NCBI GenBank assembly: GCA_963678775.2
Contig: CAXXGR010000007.1
Location: forward strand, 496,001-560,000
From: JBFHIJ01 sp963678775
GTDB taxonomy: Bacteria > Bacteroidota > Ignavibacteria > Kapaibacteriales > UBA2268
DNA: 64,000 nt
Direction of reading: 5' to 3'
Position 1 is the first letter of the stretch; every line of letters starts with the position of its first letter. The position numbers and the translations under genes were made by a program. The notes under the pieces are model-generated. The model had not been told where the DNA came from. It saw nothing but the letters and a program-made list of their open reading frames with translations, and did no database searches. This document shows positions 35,880-45,870 of this stretch, piece by piece.

Positions 35880-38009
35880 ATGAAGAACTTATTTTTATTG
35901 ATATTTGCTACGGGTCTTTTTATGATGGCTTGTAATAAATCAGAAAAAGTAGAAGAAACTACACCTTCTTCTGAAAATCCATTCTATACAGAGTGGTCTA
36001 CTCCGTTTGGAACTCCAAACTTTGAGATTATCAAAGATGAACACTACAGACCTGCCTTTGTAAAAGGTATCGAAGAAAAAAGAGCTGATATTAAAGCGAT
36101 TGTTGACAACAAAGAAGAGCCAACATTTGCTAATACAATTGATGCTTTAGAAAAATCAGGTGTATTGCTTGATAGAGTTTCTAATGTATTCTTTAATCTT
36201 CAAGGTGCTAATACTAATGACACTATTAAAGCAGTAACTAAAGATATGCTACCGGAGCTTACTACTTTGAGTGGTGAAATCAATATGAATGATGCTTTGT
36301 TCCAAAGAGTTAAAAAATTGTATGACACCAAAGAAACTCTTGGCTTAAATAAAGAGCAAGCAAAAGTATTGGAAAATTACTACAAATCTTTTACTCGTAA
36401 CGGTGCTTTACTTGACGCTGCTCAAAAAGAAGAACTAAAAAAAATTGACGTAGAAATCAGTACTCTTACTAACGAATTTGGTAATCATGTACTAGCTGAA
36501 ACTAACAAATTCAAAATGGTACTTGATAATAAAGATGATTTAGCCGGTCTTCCTCAGTCTGTTATCGATGCTGCAGCAGATGCCGCAAAAGCTGATGGGC
36601 AAGAAGGCAAATGGTTGTTTAATATCCAAAAACCATCTTTGATTCCATTCCTTACTTACTCTTCTAAAAGAGATTTAAGAGAAAAAATGTTTTATGCTTA
36701 TACTCATATGGGTGACAATAACGACGATTTAGATAACAAAAAAATCGCTGTAGAAATTGCAAACCTTAGAGTTAAAAGAGCTCATCTTTTAGGTTATAAA
36801 TCACATGCTGATTATATCTTAGAAGAAAACATGGCTAAAACTCCTGCTAAATTCTATGAATTAGCTGAAAAAATCTGGGAACCAGCAGTAGCAAACGCTA
36901 AAAAAGAAGTTGCAGAAATGCAAAAAGTTATTGATGCAGAAGGTGGTAACTTCAAATTAGAACCTTGGGACTGGTGGTACTATGCTGAAAAAGTAAGAAA
37001 AGAAAAATATGACTTAGACGAAGAAATGATTAAACCTTACTTCAAACTTGAAAATGTTAGAGAAGGTGCTTTCACTCTTGCTAATAAACTTTATGGCATT
37101 ACTTTCGAAAAACGTAATGACATTTCTATCTATCACCCAGAAGTAGAAGTATTTGAAGTAAAAGAAGCTGATGGTTCGCACATCGGTATTCTTTACACTG
37201 ACTATTTCCCAAGAGAAAGCAAACGCGGTGGTGCCTGGATGAATGCTTACAGATCTAGAACTAACTTAGACGGTAACCTTAACACTCCAATCATTTGCAA
37301 TGTTTGTAACTTTACTAAGCCTGCAGGTGATAAACCATCATTGCTTACTTTCGAAGAAGTTACTACTTTATTCCACGAATTTGGTCATGCATTGCACGGA
37401 TTGCTTACTAAAGCTAACTATCCTTCAGTGACTGGTACTGCTGTATCTCGTGACTTTGTAGAACTTCCTTCTCAAGTTATGGAAAACTGGTGCGGCGAAC
37501 CTGAAATGTTGAAACTGTACGCTAAACATTATGAAACAGGTGAAGTAATCTCTGATGAATTAATCAAAAAAATCCAGGATGCAGGCAAATTTAACATGGG
37601 ATTTGTAACTACAGAATACATGTCAGCTGCTCTTTTAGATATGGATTGGCACACTTGGACTGAACCTAAAGAAGTTGAATGTAATGCATTCGAAAAAGAA
37701 TCTTTAGCTAAACATAATATGATTGATGAAATCGTTGTTCGTTACAGATCAACTTATTTCCGTCACATTTTCAGTGATCCAATTGGATATTCTGCAGGCT
37801 ACTACGGATATATCTGGTGTGGTGTTCTTGATTCAGATGTGTTTGCAGCTTTTAAAGAAACAAGCTTATTTGATCAAGCTACTGCAACATCATTTAGAAA
37901 AAATATCTTAGAAAAAGGTGGAACTGAAGATGCAATGGAAATGTATAAAGCATTCCGTGGTCGCGAACCACAAGTTGAACCTTTACTTGAAAAACGTGGC
38001 TTATTATAA
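35880..38009 (+). CDS. M3 family oligopeptidase/dipeptidyl carboxypeptidase, lipoprotein
   Basis: 709 residues from the ATG at 35880, which begins a lipoprotein signal with Cys18 (FMMAC). The zinc motif HEFGH is at 499-503 within LFHEFGHALHGLL, and the M3 C-terminal helical shell is complete to GREPQVEPLLEKRGLL. Such Dcp-like enzymes cleave dipeptides or short peptides. The lipid anchor puts it on the periplasmic face of an envelope membrane, unlike the soluble forms of many bacteria. With the M16 and M28 enzymes it suggests peptide-based nutrition. Confidence 0.93.
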   Translation: MKNLFLLIFATGLFMMACNKSEKVEETTPSSENPFYTEWSTPFGTPNFEIIKDEHYRPAFVKGIEEKRADIKAIVDNKEEPTFANTIDALEKSGVLLDRVSNVFFNLQGANTNDTIKAVTKDMLPELTTLSGEINMNDALFQRVKKLYDTKETLGLNKEQAKVLENYYKSFTRNGALLDAAQKEELKKIDVEISTLTNEFGNHVLAETNKFKMVLDNKDDLAGLPQSVIDAAADAAKADGQEGKWLFNIQKPSLIPFLTYSSKRDLREKMFYAYTHMGDNNDDLDNKKIAVEIANLRVKRAHLLGYKSHADYILEENMAKTPAKFYELAEKIWEPAVANAKKEVAEMQKVIDAEGGNFKLEPWDWWYYAEKVRKEKYDLDEEMIKPYFKLENVREGAFTLANKLYGITFEKRNDISIYHPEVEVFEVKEADGSHIGILYTDYFPRESKRGGAWMNAYRSRTNLDGNLNTPIICNVCNFTKPAGDKPSLLTFEEVTTLFHEFGHALHGLLTKANYPSVTGTAVSRDFVELPSQVMENWCGEPEMLKLYAKHYETGEVISDELIKKIQDAGKFNMGFVTTEYMSAALLDMDWHTWTEPKEVECNAFEKESLAKHNMIDEIVVRYRSTYFRHIFSDPIGYSAGYYGYIWCGVLDSDVFAAFKETSLFDQATATSFRKNILEKGGTEDAMEMYKAFRGREPQVEPLLEKRGLL

Positions 38010-38029
38010 GCTATAAATGCTTAGATTTG

Positions 38030-38063
38030 AGGTGTGTTTCGAAAGAGACACACCTTTTTTTTT
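38030..38063 (+). terminator. strong terminator before the SMR gene
   Basis: AGGTGTGTTTC (38030-38040) pairs with GAGACACACCT (38045-38055) across a GAAA loop, with nine T. It rules out the upstream in-frame start for the following exporter gene. Confidence 0.92.
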
Positions 38064-38082
38064 GAATATATTGGAAAAAGTA

Positions 38083-38400
38083 ATGAACTGGATAATTTTA
38101 ATAGTAGCAGGTTTGTTTGAGACGGGTTGGGCTATTGGATTAAAATACTCTGATGGATTTACCAAATTAGTACCTTCTGTGCTAACTGCAATAAGTATGG
38201 CAATTAGTGTTTATATGCTCGCCATAGCTCTAAAAGAAATACCAATAGGTACAGGATATGCTGTCTGGACTGGGATTGGAGCGGTTGGGACTGCGTTGTT
38301 AGGGATGATACTTTTTGATGAGCCAAGAGATGTAGCAAGAATTATTTGCATTATGCTTATAGTGGCTGGTATTATAGGTCTTAAAATATTCTCAAAATAA
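38083..38400 (+). CDS. gdx: Gdx/SugE-type SMR guanidinium exporter
   Basis: 105 residues, exactly the SMR size, with four membrane helices. From the ATG at 38083 it opens MNWIILIVAGLFETGWAIGLK; the membrane-embedded Glu13 is the substrate/proton site. KYSDGF, GTGYAVWTGIGAVG and IIGLKIF closely follow the Gdx (SugE) subgroup and not EmrE. Gdx proteins exchange guanidinium for protons. I looked for a guanidine riboswitch upstream and saw only the terminator of the preceding gene. Confidence 0.9.
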   Translation: MNWIILIVAGLFETGWAIGLKYSDGFTKLVPSVLTAISMAISVYMLAIALKEIPIGTGYAVWTGIGAVGTALLGMILFDEPRDVARIICIMLIVAGIIGLKIFSK

Positions 38401-38468
38401 CAGTAAAATAAAATATTATTGTATACCAATAGTAGTAAATACTATAAACAAATATTAGATGTCCTAAC

Positions 38469-41400
38469 ATGACTAAAATACATACGATAATAAACTCAAT
38501 TTATAATTTGCAACGTAAAAACTCTGATTTATTTCATTTTGAATCTCAATTAGGTGATATTTTAGAAGAGAATGATATTAGAATAAATATTGAATCTGTG
38601 AGTACAGCTATTATTAAATTTAGTAATAGGCAGTTTTATATATCTTCTGTTGAATATACCTTGACAGAATTAGGACTGCTGGCTGTTGTAATCAATAATA
38701 TACTTGAAACTTATACTATAGCTACTTTTTCGCCAGTGATTCAAAATACGCCACTTCCTGCTGTATTAATTGACTACAATACAAAAGAAGTTCTTGTAAA
38801 AAATAAGTTGTTTGAAGAATTAGGTGTTTTAGATATTGATACTTTGCTTTGTGAGAATAGATGTAAAGATGGAGCTGAAAATTGCAGTATTTGTCCTTTA
38901 AAAACAAAAGAACTGATACTAAGTAATAGTAATATGTCAGAAACTATTTGCGACTACCGTAAACTAAGATATAAATATAAGGTATTAGAAGATAGTAACC
39001 GTCTTTTGATTTATATCATTTTCCTTGATTATTTACAGATACATAAGGAAAAAGTATTATTAAGAACACTCAAAGACCTTGAATTCCAACATTTTGCAGT
39101 AGATAGTACTGTATATATAGAAAACTATGATGCTGATTTAAACTACTTATATGCAAATCAAATATTTTGTGATAGGATTGGATACTCCATTGGAGAAATT
39201 GTTGGAAAGCCTTATCGGATTATTGATGCGGACTATCACTCCGAACAGTTTCATAGAGATATTATACAAACGTGCAAGTCTGGAAGGGTATGGCAAGGTT
39301 TAGTCAAAATAATGTCCAAACGGAAAGAAGAATTATGGCTTAATAAAACAATAATGCCTGCTTCTAATGATATTGACCTCCCATATAATTACATATCTAT
39401 TAGTACTGAAATTACTGCTCAAAAAAAATCTGAGAATGATCTTTTGCTTTTAACTCAGGTTTTTGAACAAAGTCCGGTTTCTATTATGATTACTGATAGT
39501 AATGGTCAAATTCAATATGTAAATCCATATTTCGAAAAACTGTCAGGCTACAAATTAAATGAAATTACCGGGAAAACTTCGGCTTTTTTGAAGTCAGGTT
39601 ATACAAGTGCTGACGAATATCAATTAATGTGGAACACCATCATAAAAGGTAAAATATGGCATGGTCAGTTTTGTAATCGGAAGAAGAATGGGAATCTATA
39701 CTGGGAGTTTGCATCTATTGCACCTGTAGAAGATTCAAATGGTAAAATTACCAGTTTTATAGCTTTCAAAGAAGATATATCACAAATAAAAAAAACAGAA
39801 AGAGCCTTAGAAACAAACAATTCTTTGCTGAACTCTGTTTTTGATTCAATTTCAGAAGGAATAGTTGCTTTTGATAATACAAACAGAGTTAGTATGTATA
39901 ATAATACATTTTTGGAATTGTTTGAAATTACTTCTGAAGGTCTTGAATATCAAAATAAAGATGACTTAATCGATATGGTGAAACAGCATTGTGAGGACTC
40001 TGTAGCATTTAATATATTTATCAAAGATTCCGAAAAGTATCCCAAGGAAATACATACAAAATTATTGCAGTTAAAAAATTCTAAATATTTCGATTTGTCT
40101 ATTAGACCACAGTATTTTTACAATAAAGTACATGGTTATGTCTGGGCTTTTACTGACATTACTGCGATACAATTTATACAAAACAAATTAACACAAAACA
40201 ATACTGATTTGATTGATATAAACAAAGAACTTGATAAGAAATCGCGTGACCTAAGCTCAACAGTTAAAGAATTAGAGTTACAAAAAGACTTAGCTGAGCA
40301 GGCATCAAAAGCTAAAAATGAGTTCTTGGCTAACATGAGTCATGAGATAAGAACTCCTATGAATTCAATACTTGGATTCACGCAGGTATTAAAAAATCAA
40401 ATTAGAAACCTCAAACATAGAACGTTCCTTGATGCAATTGAAAGTAGCGGTAATAATCTGATGATACTTCTTAATGATCTTTTAGATTTATCTAAAATTG
40501 AAGCTGGAAGAATGTACATCAAAAGCGAGCAACTACATTGTTCTAAACTATCAAAAGAGATTATTAATATATTCAGTATTGAAGCGAATAGGAAACATAT
40601 TAATTTTGTAGTAGAATTTGCTGATGATTTGCCGAAAGTAATACTTACGGACGAAATCAGATTAAGGCAGATTCTTTTTAATCTAATTGGCAATGCGATT
40701 AAGTTTACAATGCAAGGAAGTGTTAAAGTCGTGTTTGAAGTTGGCAATAAATCAGATGAAACAATTGATTTAATCATCTCTATTATCGATACTGGCATTG
40801 GAATAGAAAAAAAATTACAAAGCTCAATTTTTAATGTGTTTTATCAATTACCTGAGCATATGGAAAATCAAGTGCAAGGAACCGGTATCGGACTCACTAT
40901 TAGTAATAAGCTTGCTAAACTGATGAATGGAGCGATAAGTTTTGAATCTGAGCCCGGTAAAGGCTCTGTTTTTAAAGTAACCTTGAAAGATGTTCAATAT
41001 GATAAAAACAATTTAAATAAGAATAGTGGATCTAATTCTAATGTAAATGAGTCAAGGCAATTCAATACAAAATTAAAAATAATGGTTGTTGATGATATCC
41101 TTTTAAACAGAAAGTTGCTAATTGAATTACTAAACCAATTGGATTGTGAAATATTTGAAGCAAAATCTGGTTTAGAAGCTATAGAAATGTGCAAAATAGA
41201 AAAACCCGACATCATATTTATGGATATAAAAATGCCACAAATGTCAGGTACTAAAGCTACTGGAATAATAAAAGAATCTTATCCGAACGTAGTAATAATT
41301 GCGATAACGGCATCAGTTAGTTATTCTCTGTCTGAGTTTTTAAAATATGGTTTTGATGATTTTATCACTAAGCCATTGGAGCAGGATGACATATTTAGGG

Positions 41401-41759
41401 TCATACTAAATAATTATCATATTGAACAGTCAGATACTAAACCAACGGGAGAATTGAGTTGGGAGAAATTAGAATATTCTGATGTGAATAGTGATGAGGA
41501 TTTCTTGCTCAAAATAGAAGATGGGCTAACTATCTGGCATAATCTAAATAGAAATAAAAAAATTAGTGACATAAAGAAATGGATAAATGCTTTAAACAAG
41601 ATTGCTAAGCATTATAAATCAGAATCTCTGTTGCAATATTGTAAAGAACTTACAGACAATATAAATGATTTTGATTTTGAGAAAATGCCACAAAATATTA
41701 CAAACTTTCCAAAATTAGTTGAAACAATAAAGCAGAAGTTCAATGAAAAAAATAATTGA
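38469..41759 (+). CDS. hybrid PAS sensor kinase with receiver domain
   Basis: 1096 residues, cytoplasmic. N-terminal ~90 residues are of unknown fold. Next comes a PAS-like unit with a cysteine cluster C-x3-C-x6-C-x2-C (about 138-152), then two or three PAS/PAC units (about 205-325, 325-445, 450-570). HisKA has His625 in MSHEIRTPMN, and the catalytic domain has NLIGNAIKFT and GTGIGLTISNKL. A receiver follows with Asp919 in FMDIKMP and Lys in FITKP. A helical C-terminal tail (about 990-1096) resembles an Hpt domain in position, but I see no clear HxxKG motif. It overlaps the next kinase gene by 17 bases. Confidence 0.92.
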   Translation: MTKIHTIINSIYNLQRKNSDLFHFESQLGDILEENDIRINIESVSTAIIKFSNRQFYISSVEYTLTELGLLAVVINNILETYTIATFSPVIQNTPLPAVLIDYNTKEVLVKNKLFEELGVLDIDTLLCENRCKDGAENCSICPLKTKELILSNSNMSETICDYRKLRYKYKVLEDSNRLLIYIIFLDYLQIHKEKVLLRTLKDLEFQHFAVDSTVYIENYDADLNYLYANQIFCDRIGYSIGEIVGKPYRIIDADYHSEQFHRDIIQTCKSGRVWQGLVKIMSKRKEELWLNKTIMPASNDIDLPYNYISISTEITAQKKSENDLLLLTQVFEQSPVSIMITDSNGQIQYVNPYFEKLSGYKLNEITGKTSAFLKSGYTSADEYQLMWNTIIKGKIWHGQFCNRKKNGNLYWEFASIAPVEDSNGKITSFIAFKEDISQIKKTERALETNNSLLNSVFDSISEGIVAFDNTNRVSMYNNTFLELFEITSEGLEYQNKDDLIDMVKQHCEDSVAFNIFIKDSEKYPKEIHTKLLQLKNSKYFDLSIRPQYFYNKVHGYVWAFTDITAIQFIQNKLTQNNTDLIDINKELDKKSRDLSSTVKELELQKDLAEQASKAKNEFLANMSHEIRTPMNSILGFTQVLKNQIRNLKHRTFLDAIESSGNNLMILLNDLLDLSKIEAGRMYIKSEQLHCSKLSKEIINIFSIEANRKHINFVVEFADDLPKVILTDEIRLRQILFNLIGNAIKFTMQGSVKVVFEVGNKSDETIDLIISIIDTGIGIEKKLQSSIFNVFYQLPEHMENQVQGTGIGLTISNKLAKLMNGAISFESEPGKGSVFKVTLKDVQYDKNNLNKNSGSNSNVNESRQFNTKLKIMVVDDILLNRKLLIELLNQLDCEIFEAKSGLEAIEMCKIEKPDIIFMDIKMPQMSGTKATGIIKESYPNVVIIAITASVSYSLSEFLKYGFDDFITKPLEQDDIFRVILNNYHIEQSDTKPTGELSWEKLEYSDVNSDEDFLLKIEDGLTIWHNLNRNKKISDIKKWINALNKIAKHYKSESLLQYCKELTDNINDFDFEKMPQNITNFPKLVETIKQKFNEKNN

Positions 41760-42885
41760 AGATAAAAAAGCTTTAGTTTTAGTTGTAGATGATATACCAA
41801 GAAATCTACAAGTACTAAGTACAATCCTTGATAATGAAGGCTTTGATATTACTTTTGCTAGTAATGGTAAGCAGGCTATAGATGTTGCTAATAGTGCTAT
41901 GCCTGATTTGATTTTGCTGGATGTAATGATGCCTGAAATGAATGGTTTTGAAGCTTGTCAGATACTTAAAAGTATGGATAAAACTAAGCATATTCCTATA
42001 ATTTTTATTACGGGAAGATCGGATACTGAATCTATTGTAGAAGGTTTTAAGGCAGGTGCGGTTGATTATGTAACTAAACCATTCAATACTGTAGAAATGA
42101 TAAGTAGAATTAAAACTCATTTAGAACTAAAATTATCAAAAGATAAAATATTGGAGTCTAATAAAAAGCTAGACAACTATAGATTTGAATTAGAACAAGT
42201 TATACAGTCTAAAGATAAATTTTTCTCAATAATAGCACATGATTTAAGAGGTCCTTTTAGTGGGTTTATAGGCTTGACATCTATGCTGATAGAAGATTAT
42301 GAAGAGTTGAATAAAGAAGAAATTGTTACTATATCTAACTCTATGAATAGTTCTGCAAAGCAACTTTATGAACTGTTAGAAAATCTATTGGAATGGTCAC
42401 GTTCGCAGATGGGAAAAATCGAATACAATCCAATTAATATTGATATATTTAACATCTCGGGTAAAGTGTTATCACTTATAGAAGCAAATGCAAAAGAAAA
42501 AAACATTACATTATTAAATAGCATTGTAGAGAATACCTATGTGTTTGCAGATTCGAATATGCTAAATACAATTTTACGTAATCTCATTTCTAATGCAATT
42601 AAGTTTACAGAGTTAAATGGGACTATTACACTGTCTACGGAACAAAATGACAAGATGTGTTTAATATCTGTTTCTGATACCGGAATTGGAATCAGCGAGG
42701 AAGGTATTAGTCAAATATTTAAAATAGACACAAAATATACAACTCTTGGTACCAATAACGAAAGAGGAACCGGGTTGGGGCTTGTATTATGTAAAGAATT
42801 AATCGAAAAGCAGGGAGGAGGTATTAGTGTAAGTAGCACCTTAGGTAAAGGTACTACTTTTACAATTAGTCTCCCTATGCCTTAA
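41743..42885 (+). CDS. receiver-histidine kinase
   Basis: 380 residues: receiver first (Asp16-Asp17, phosphoacceptor Asp60 in LLDVMMP, Lys in VTKPFN), a short coiled coil, then HisKA with His166 in IAHDLRGPF, and a catalytic domain with NLISNAIKFT, DTGIGISEEG and GTGLGLVLCKEL. The reverse order, receiver before kinase, suits a relay in which it takes phosphate from the preceding hybrid kinase. The 17-base overlap implies coupled translation at a fixed ratio. No DNA-binding output is in either protein. Confidence 0.92.
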   Translation: MKKIIEDKKALVLVVDDIPRNLQVLSTILDNEGFDITFASNGKQAIDVANSAMPDLILLDVMMPEMNGFEACQILKSMDKTKHIPIIFITGRSDTESIVEGFKAGAVDYVTKPFNTVEMISRIKTHLELKLSKDKILESNKKLDNYRFELEQVIQSKDKFFSIIAHDLRGPFSGFIGLTSMLIEDYEELNKEEIVTISNSMNSSAKQLYELLENLLEWSRSQMGKIEYNPINIDIFNISGKVLSLIEANAKEKNITLLNSIVENTYVFADSNMLNTILRNLISNAIKFTELNGTITLSTEQNDKMCLISVSDTGIGISEEGISQIFKIDTKYTTLGTNNERGTGLGLVLCKELIEKQGGGISVSSTLGKGTTFTISLPMP

Positions 42886-42886
42886 A

Positions 42887-44644
42887 TTATGCTTCTACTT
42901 TAGATGCATTAGTTAAAACGGTGTTTTTCTTTTTGTAATATCTATCTCGTATTAATAAACGTAATTTGCTTAAATCTATGACGATTAAGCCATCTACTGA
43001 GTTGTTAAATGCTTCGTCGATAGAAAAATCTATGAACTTTACTCCTCCGAAGTCGCAAAGTTCTGTATACTTTCTATATAGAACAGGTATCGAATGACCT
43101 AAATTTTTAAGGCTTTGTTTGAGTATGTGTAAGTCCTCTATATGATCTCTGCCTGTAAAGACTGTGTGAAGTTCATCCATTTTTTTTGCCGAAATTTTAA
43201 ATCTTTTATTAGGTATAGCCATGTCGGAATAGCCTGAGTACCACTTTTTGTAATAATAAACTATCATTTCTTTTGCAATGTCTGAATAAGAATCACTTAT
43301 GCTGACAGCTCCAAAAAGATATCTGACGTCAGGGTACTTCTGAAACATAGTCGCGATGCCTTGCCACAAGTAATCAAGAGCTCTTGTTTTCCAGTATTTC
43401 TCCTGCACAAAACTGCGTCCTAATTCAATAGAGTTATTCAATAGAGGCATAAATGATGTATTGATATCAAACTGACCTGAATTATACAATCCATCAGAGC
43501 CATAGTGATTCAAAATTTCACTACTGATTCCTAATCTATAAGAACCCACAATTTCTAACTCTTTATCATCCCATAATACAATGTGTTTATAGTATTTATC
43601 GTAAATATCAAAGTCTAAGGATTTGCCTGTGCCTTCACCAACTTTTCTAAAAGTAATCTCTCTGAGACGAGCAATTTCTTTTACTACATTTTTAGCATTG
43701 GAGTAGCTAACTGAGTAAATGTATTTATCTGAACCTGCCTGCCCAAGTAGCATAGATGAGGTAAGTTCTTTTTTAAGTATTTTACTGGAAACAGGATGAA
43801 TAATTGTGTTTTCTGTTTTAAAAATATCTTGTTTGTTTTTAGCAAGTCTGTATACATGCTTTCTTAGAAGCTTTGATTGTATTTTTTCATTCAATCCGCT
43901 ATGCGTGAAAGAGTCTGCAGGTATTATATTGCCAATATTTAAAGTGATATGTTTATCTTTACTTTTAAACAGTTCTCCGGGTAGTAAGAAAGTAGAAAAA
44001 TGTCTATTTAGTAGAGAACTAGTGTAAAAGCCTGCTGAGTTTTTGCCTTCAATGAAAATAGGTAGCACTGGGGCTTTCATTTTAGAAGCAAATGAAACTG
44101 CACCTTTCATCCACTTTTTGTCTTTAATTCCATTTGTTTGTAATCGTGATACTTCACCGGCAGGGAAGAAGATAACAGCTTCTTCGTTTGCTAAAGCTTC
44201 TTCTATTCTGAGTATATTATTTTTTTGATTCCTAAAAGAGAATACATTATATGGCAAAAGAACGTCCGCAAGATTGGGTATTTCGGATAGTACTTGATTT
44301 GCTACGATTTTTACATCTTTTCGGACTTCAGATATAGCCCTAAGTAGAGCAATGCCATCCAGGCCTCCTAACGGATGATTTGCGACTATGACCAACCTAC
44401 CTTCTGAAGGGATATTATTTCTATGCTTGTTAGACATAAAGTAACTGAAATTTAGATGTTGTAAAATTGCATCAATAAAATCAAAATCTTTTTTATCGCT
44501 ATGCTCTTTAAGAAAAGCATTGACTTTGTCAAGTTTGAGCATAGCATTAAGCGAATTAATTACAGGTTTGGACTTTAGCATAGGATGTTTCAGTAAAACG
44601 TCAGATGCAAACTTGTCCAGTAATTCTTTAATATAGATTTGCAT
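42887..44644 (-). CDS. OlsF-like bifunctional ornithine-lipid acyltransferase
   Basis: 585 residues in two halves. The first (about 70-270) is a PlsC-type acyltransferase with the catalytic pattern NHPLGGLD. The second (about 300-520) is a GNAT/OlsB-like N-acyltransferase region (RLREITFRKVGEGTG, EIVGSYRLG, ELGRSFV). The order, O-acyltransferase then N-acyltransferase, is that of OlsF, which alone makes ornithine lipid from ornithine: the C-terminal half forms lyso-lipid and the N-terminal half finishes it. A glycine- or other amino-acid lipid is also possible, as in Bacteroides. The amino acid cannot be read from sequence. Confidence 0.8.
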   Translation of the reverse strand: MQIYIKELLDKFASDVLLKHPMLKSKPVINSLNAMLKLDKVNAFLKEHSDKKDFDFIDAILQHLNFSYFMSNKHRNNIPSEGRLVIVANHPLGGLDGIALLRAISEVRKDVKIVANQVLSEIPNLADVLLPYNVFSFRNQKNNILRIEEALANEEAVIFFPAGEVSRLQTNGIKDKKWMKGAVSFASKMKAPVLPIFIEGKNSAGFYTSSLLNRHFSTFLLPGELFKSKDKHITLNIGNIIPADSFTHSGLNEKIQSKLLRKHVYRLAKNKQDIFKTENTIIHPVSSKILKKELTSSMLLGQAGSDKYIYSVSYSNAKNVVKEIARLREITFRKVGEGTGKSLDFDIYDKYYKHIVLWDDKELEIVGSYRLGISSEILNHYGSDGLYNSGQFDINTSFMPLLNNSIELGRSFVQEKYWKTRALDYLWQGIATMFQKYPDVRYLFGAVSISDSYSDIAKEMIVYYYKKWYSGYSDMAIPNKRFKISAKKMDELHTVFTGRDHIEDLHILKQSLKNLGHSIPVLYRKYTELCDFGGVKFIDFSIDEAFNNSVDGLIVIDLSKLRLLIRDRYYKKKNTVLTNASKVEA

Positions 44645-44887
44645 TGTACCTCCAATAGTAGTAGTAATATTTCAATTTACACAAGGAAGGTAAAGAGCAA
44701 ATAAGTTATATGTTAAATATGTACTAAGATTGCAACTTAATTTTAAATGTAGAGGTAGGTGAGAAATTAAGGAATCTACACAGAAGCTTTAGCAATGTCA
44801 GATATTGAATAATTAGAAAAAAATTGAATTTTAAACGAACAAATTTTATATTTTGTAAAATCACTTTATACAATACAAATTTCACAA

Positions 44888-45307
44888 ATGACTCAAGAAC
44901 ATAAAATAGAACTTAGTAGCAGCATTGCAGATATAGAAAAGCTAAACTTAGAAATGGAATCGATGCTTCAAAAGGGTATTATTTTCAAAGAGCAGTTTTT
45001 CAATATTAATTTAGTGCTGGAAGAAATATTTACAAATATCGTAACCTATGGGTTTAAAAATGAACCTAATCACGACATTCAAATATATTTTAAAATAGAT
45101 GATTCTGCTACGGAAATTACAATTGTTGATGATGCTTTTCCTTTTAATCCATTGGAAGCTGTCAGCCAAAATTTGATGGTGCATGCAGAAGAAAGAGAGA
45201 TAGGTGGATTGGGACTCTTTCTAGTCAAGCAATTAATGGATTTAGTTAGTTATAAATACTTAGATGGCAAGAACTATTTATCACTGAAAAAGTATAAACC
45301 GTTATAA
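44888..45307 (+). CDS. RsbW-like anti-sigma serine kinase (HATPase_c_2)
   Basis: 139 residues, a bare GHKL ATPase domain. The N box is LEEIFTNIVTYGF, the G1 region VDDAFPFNPL and the G2 region GGLGLFLVKQLMD. There is no HisKA. This is the RsbW/SpoIIAB type, which phosphorylates an anti-sigma antagonist and holds a partner in its unphosphorylated state. No STAS-domain antagonist or sigma factor adjoins it; an RsbU-type phosphatase lies 9 kb away. Confidence 0.88.
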   Translation: MTQEHKIELSSSIADIEKLNLEMESMLQKGIIFKEQFFNINLVLEEIFTNIVTYGFKNEPNHDIQIYFKIDDSATEITIVDDAFPFNPLEAVSQNLMVHAEEREIGGLGLFLVKQLMDLVSYKYLDGKNYLSLKKYKPL

Positions 45308-45381
45308 ATCAGTATTAATACTGAAGTTTTTTACATGCGAACTTTATATATTTGTTACAACTAAAAATATATGGAGTTTAC

Positions 45382-45792
45382 ATGAAATATCTAATCTTGA
45401 TGATATATTCTCTACTGTCCTTTTCTACAGTATTTGCTCAAAACAATATTTCTGTAGATTTGTCAGTAAAAAAAGTGCTTGATATGCCCAGTGCGCCAAG
45501 TTACTCTATGCAATCTGAATCGAATTATTATTATCAAATTTCGCAGACTTTAAAAAAAGAATCTAAAGTTAATGTTTCAATACAAGCTAAAGACGGACAG
45601 CAAGTTAAAGTTTTATTTAACGGGAATGCTAAGTCAGGAAAATTGAGTTTGATATGGGATAAAGACGATGATGAAGGTAATCTTGTAGATTCGGGAGATT
45701 ATCTGTGTGTGGTTACTATTGATGGTATTAAAAGCGAAAAACTAATTAGTTTATCTCCAAAAATGATTAATATCACACAAATTAAGAGATAA
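45382..45792 (+). CDS. secreted FlgD-Ig-like protein
   Basis: 136 residues from the ATG at 45382 (GGAG upstream), opening a signal peptide that ends VFAQ. The second half follows the FlgD-type Ig-like pattern: KVNVSIQAKDGQQVKVLF, GKLSLIWDKDDDEGNLVDSGDYLCVVTI. This fold is also found in surface proteins and near type IX sorting domains, but a complete sorting domain is not evident here. Function unknown. Confidence 0.7.
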   Translation: MKYLILMIYSLLSFSTVFAQNNISVDLSVKKVLDMPSAPSYSMQSESNYYYQISQTLKKESKVNVSIQAKDGQQVKVLFNGNAKSGKLSLIWDKDDDEGNLVDSGDYLCVVTIDGIKSEKLISLSPKMINITQIKR

Positions 45793-45839
45793 ATAGTAAA
45801 AACTAAATAAATTTTATTGAAACGAGTAAAAGAATTTGT

Positions 45840-45870
45840 AAAAAGGAGACTGGTTTAGCCTCCTTTTTTT
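45840..45870. terminator. bidirectional terminator between convergent genes
   Basis: AAAAAGGAG (45840-45848) pairs with CTCCTTTTT (45860-45868), with A/T tracts at both ends. It serves the Ig-like gene and runs up to the glf stop codon. Confidence 0.75.

Noticed and set aside
38010..38082. Guanidine riboswitch before the Gdx exporter
   Set aside because: The only structure here is the intrinsic terminator of the M3 gene (38030-38063); no ykkC-type conserved loops are seen.
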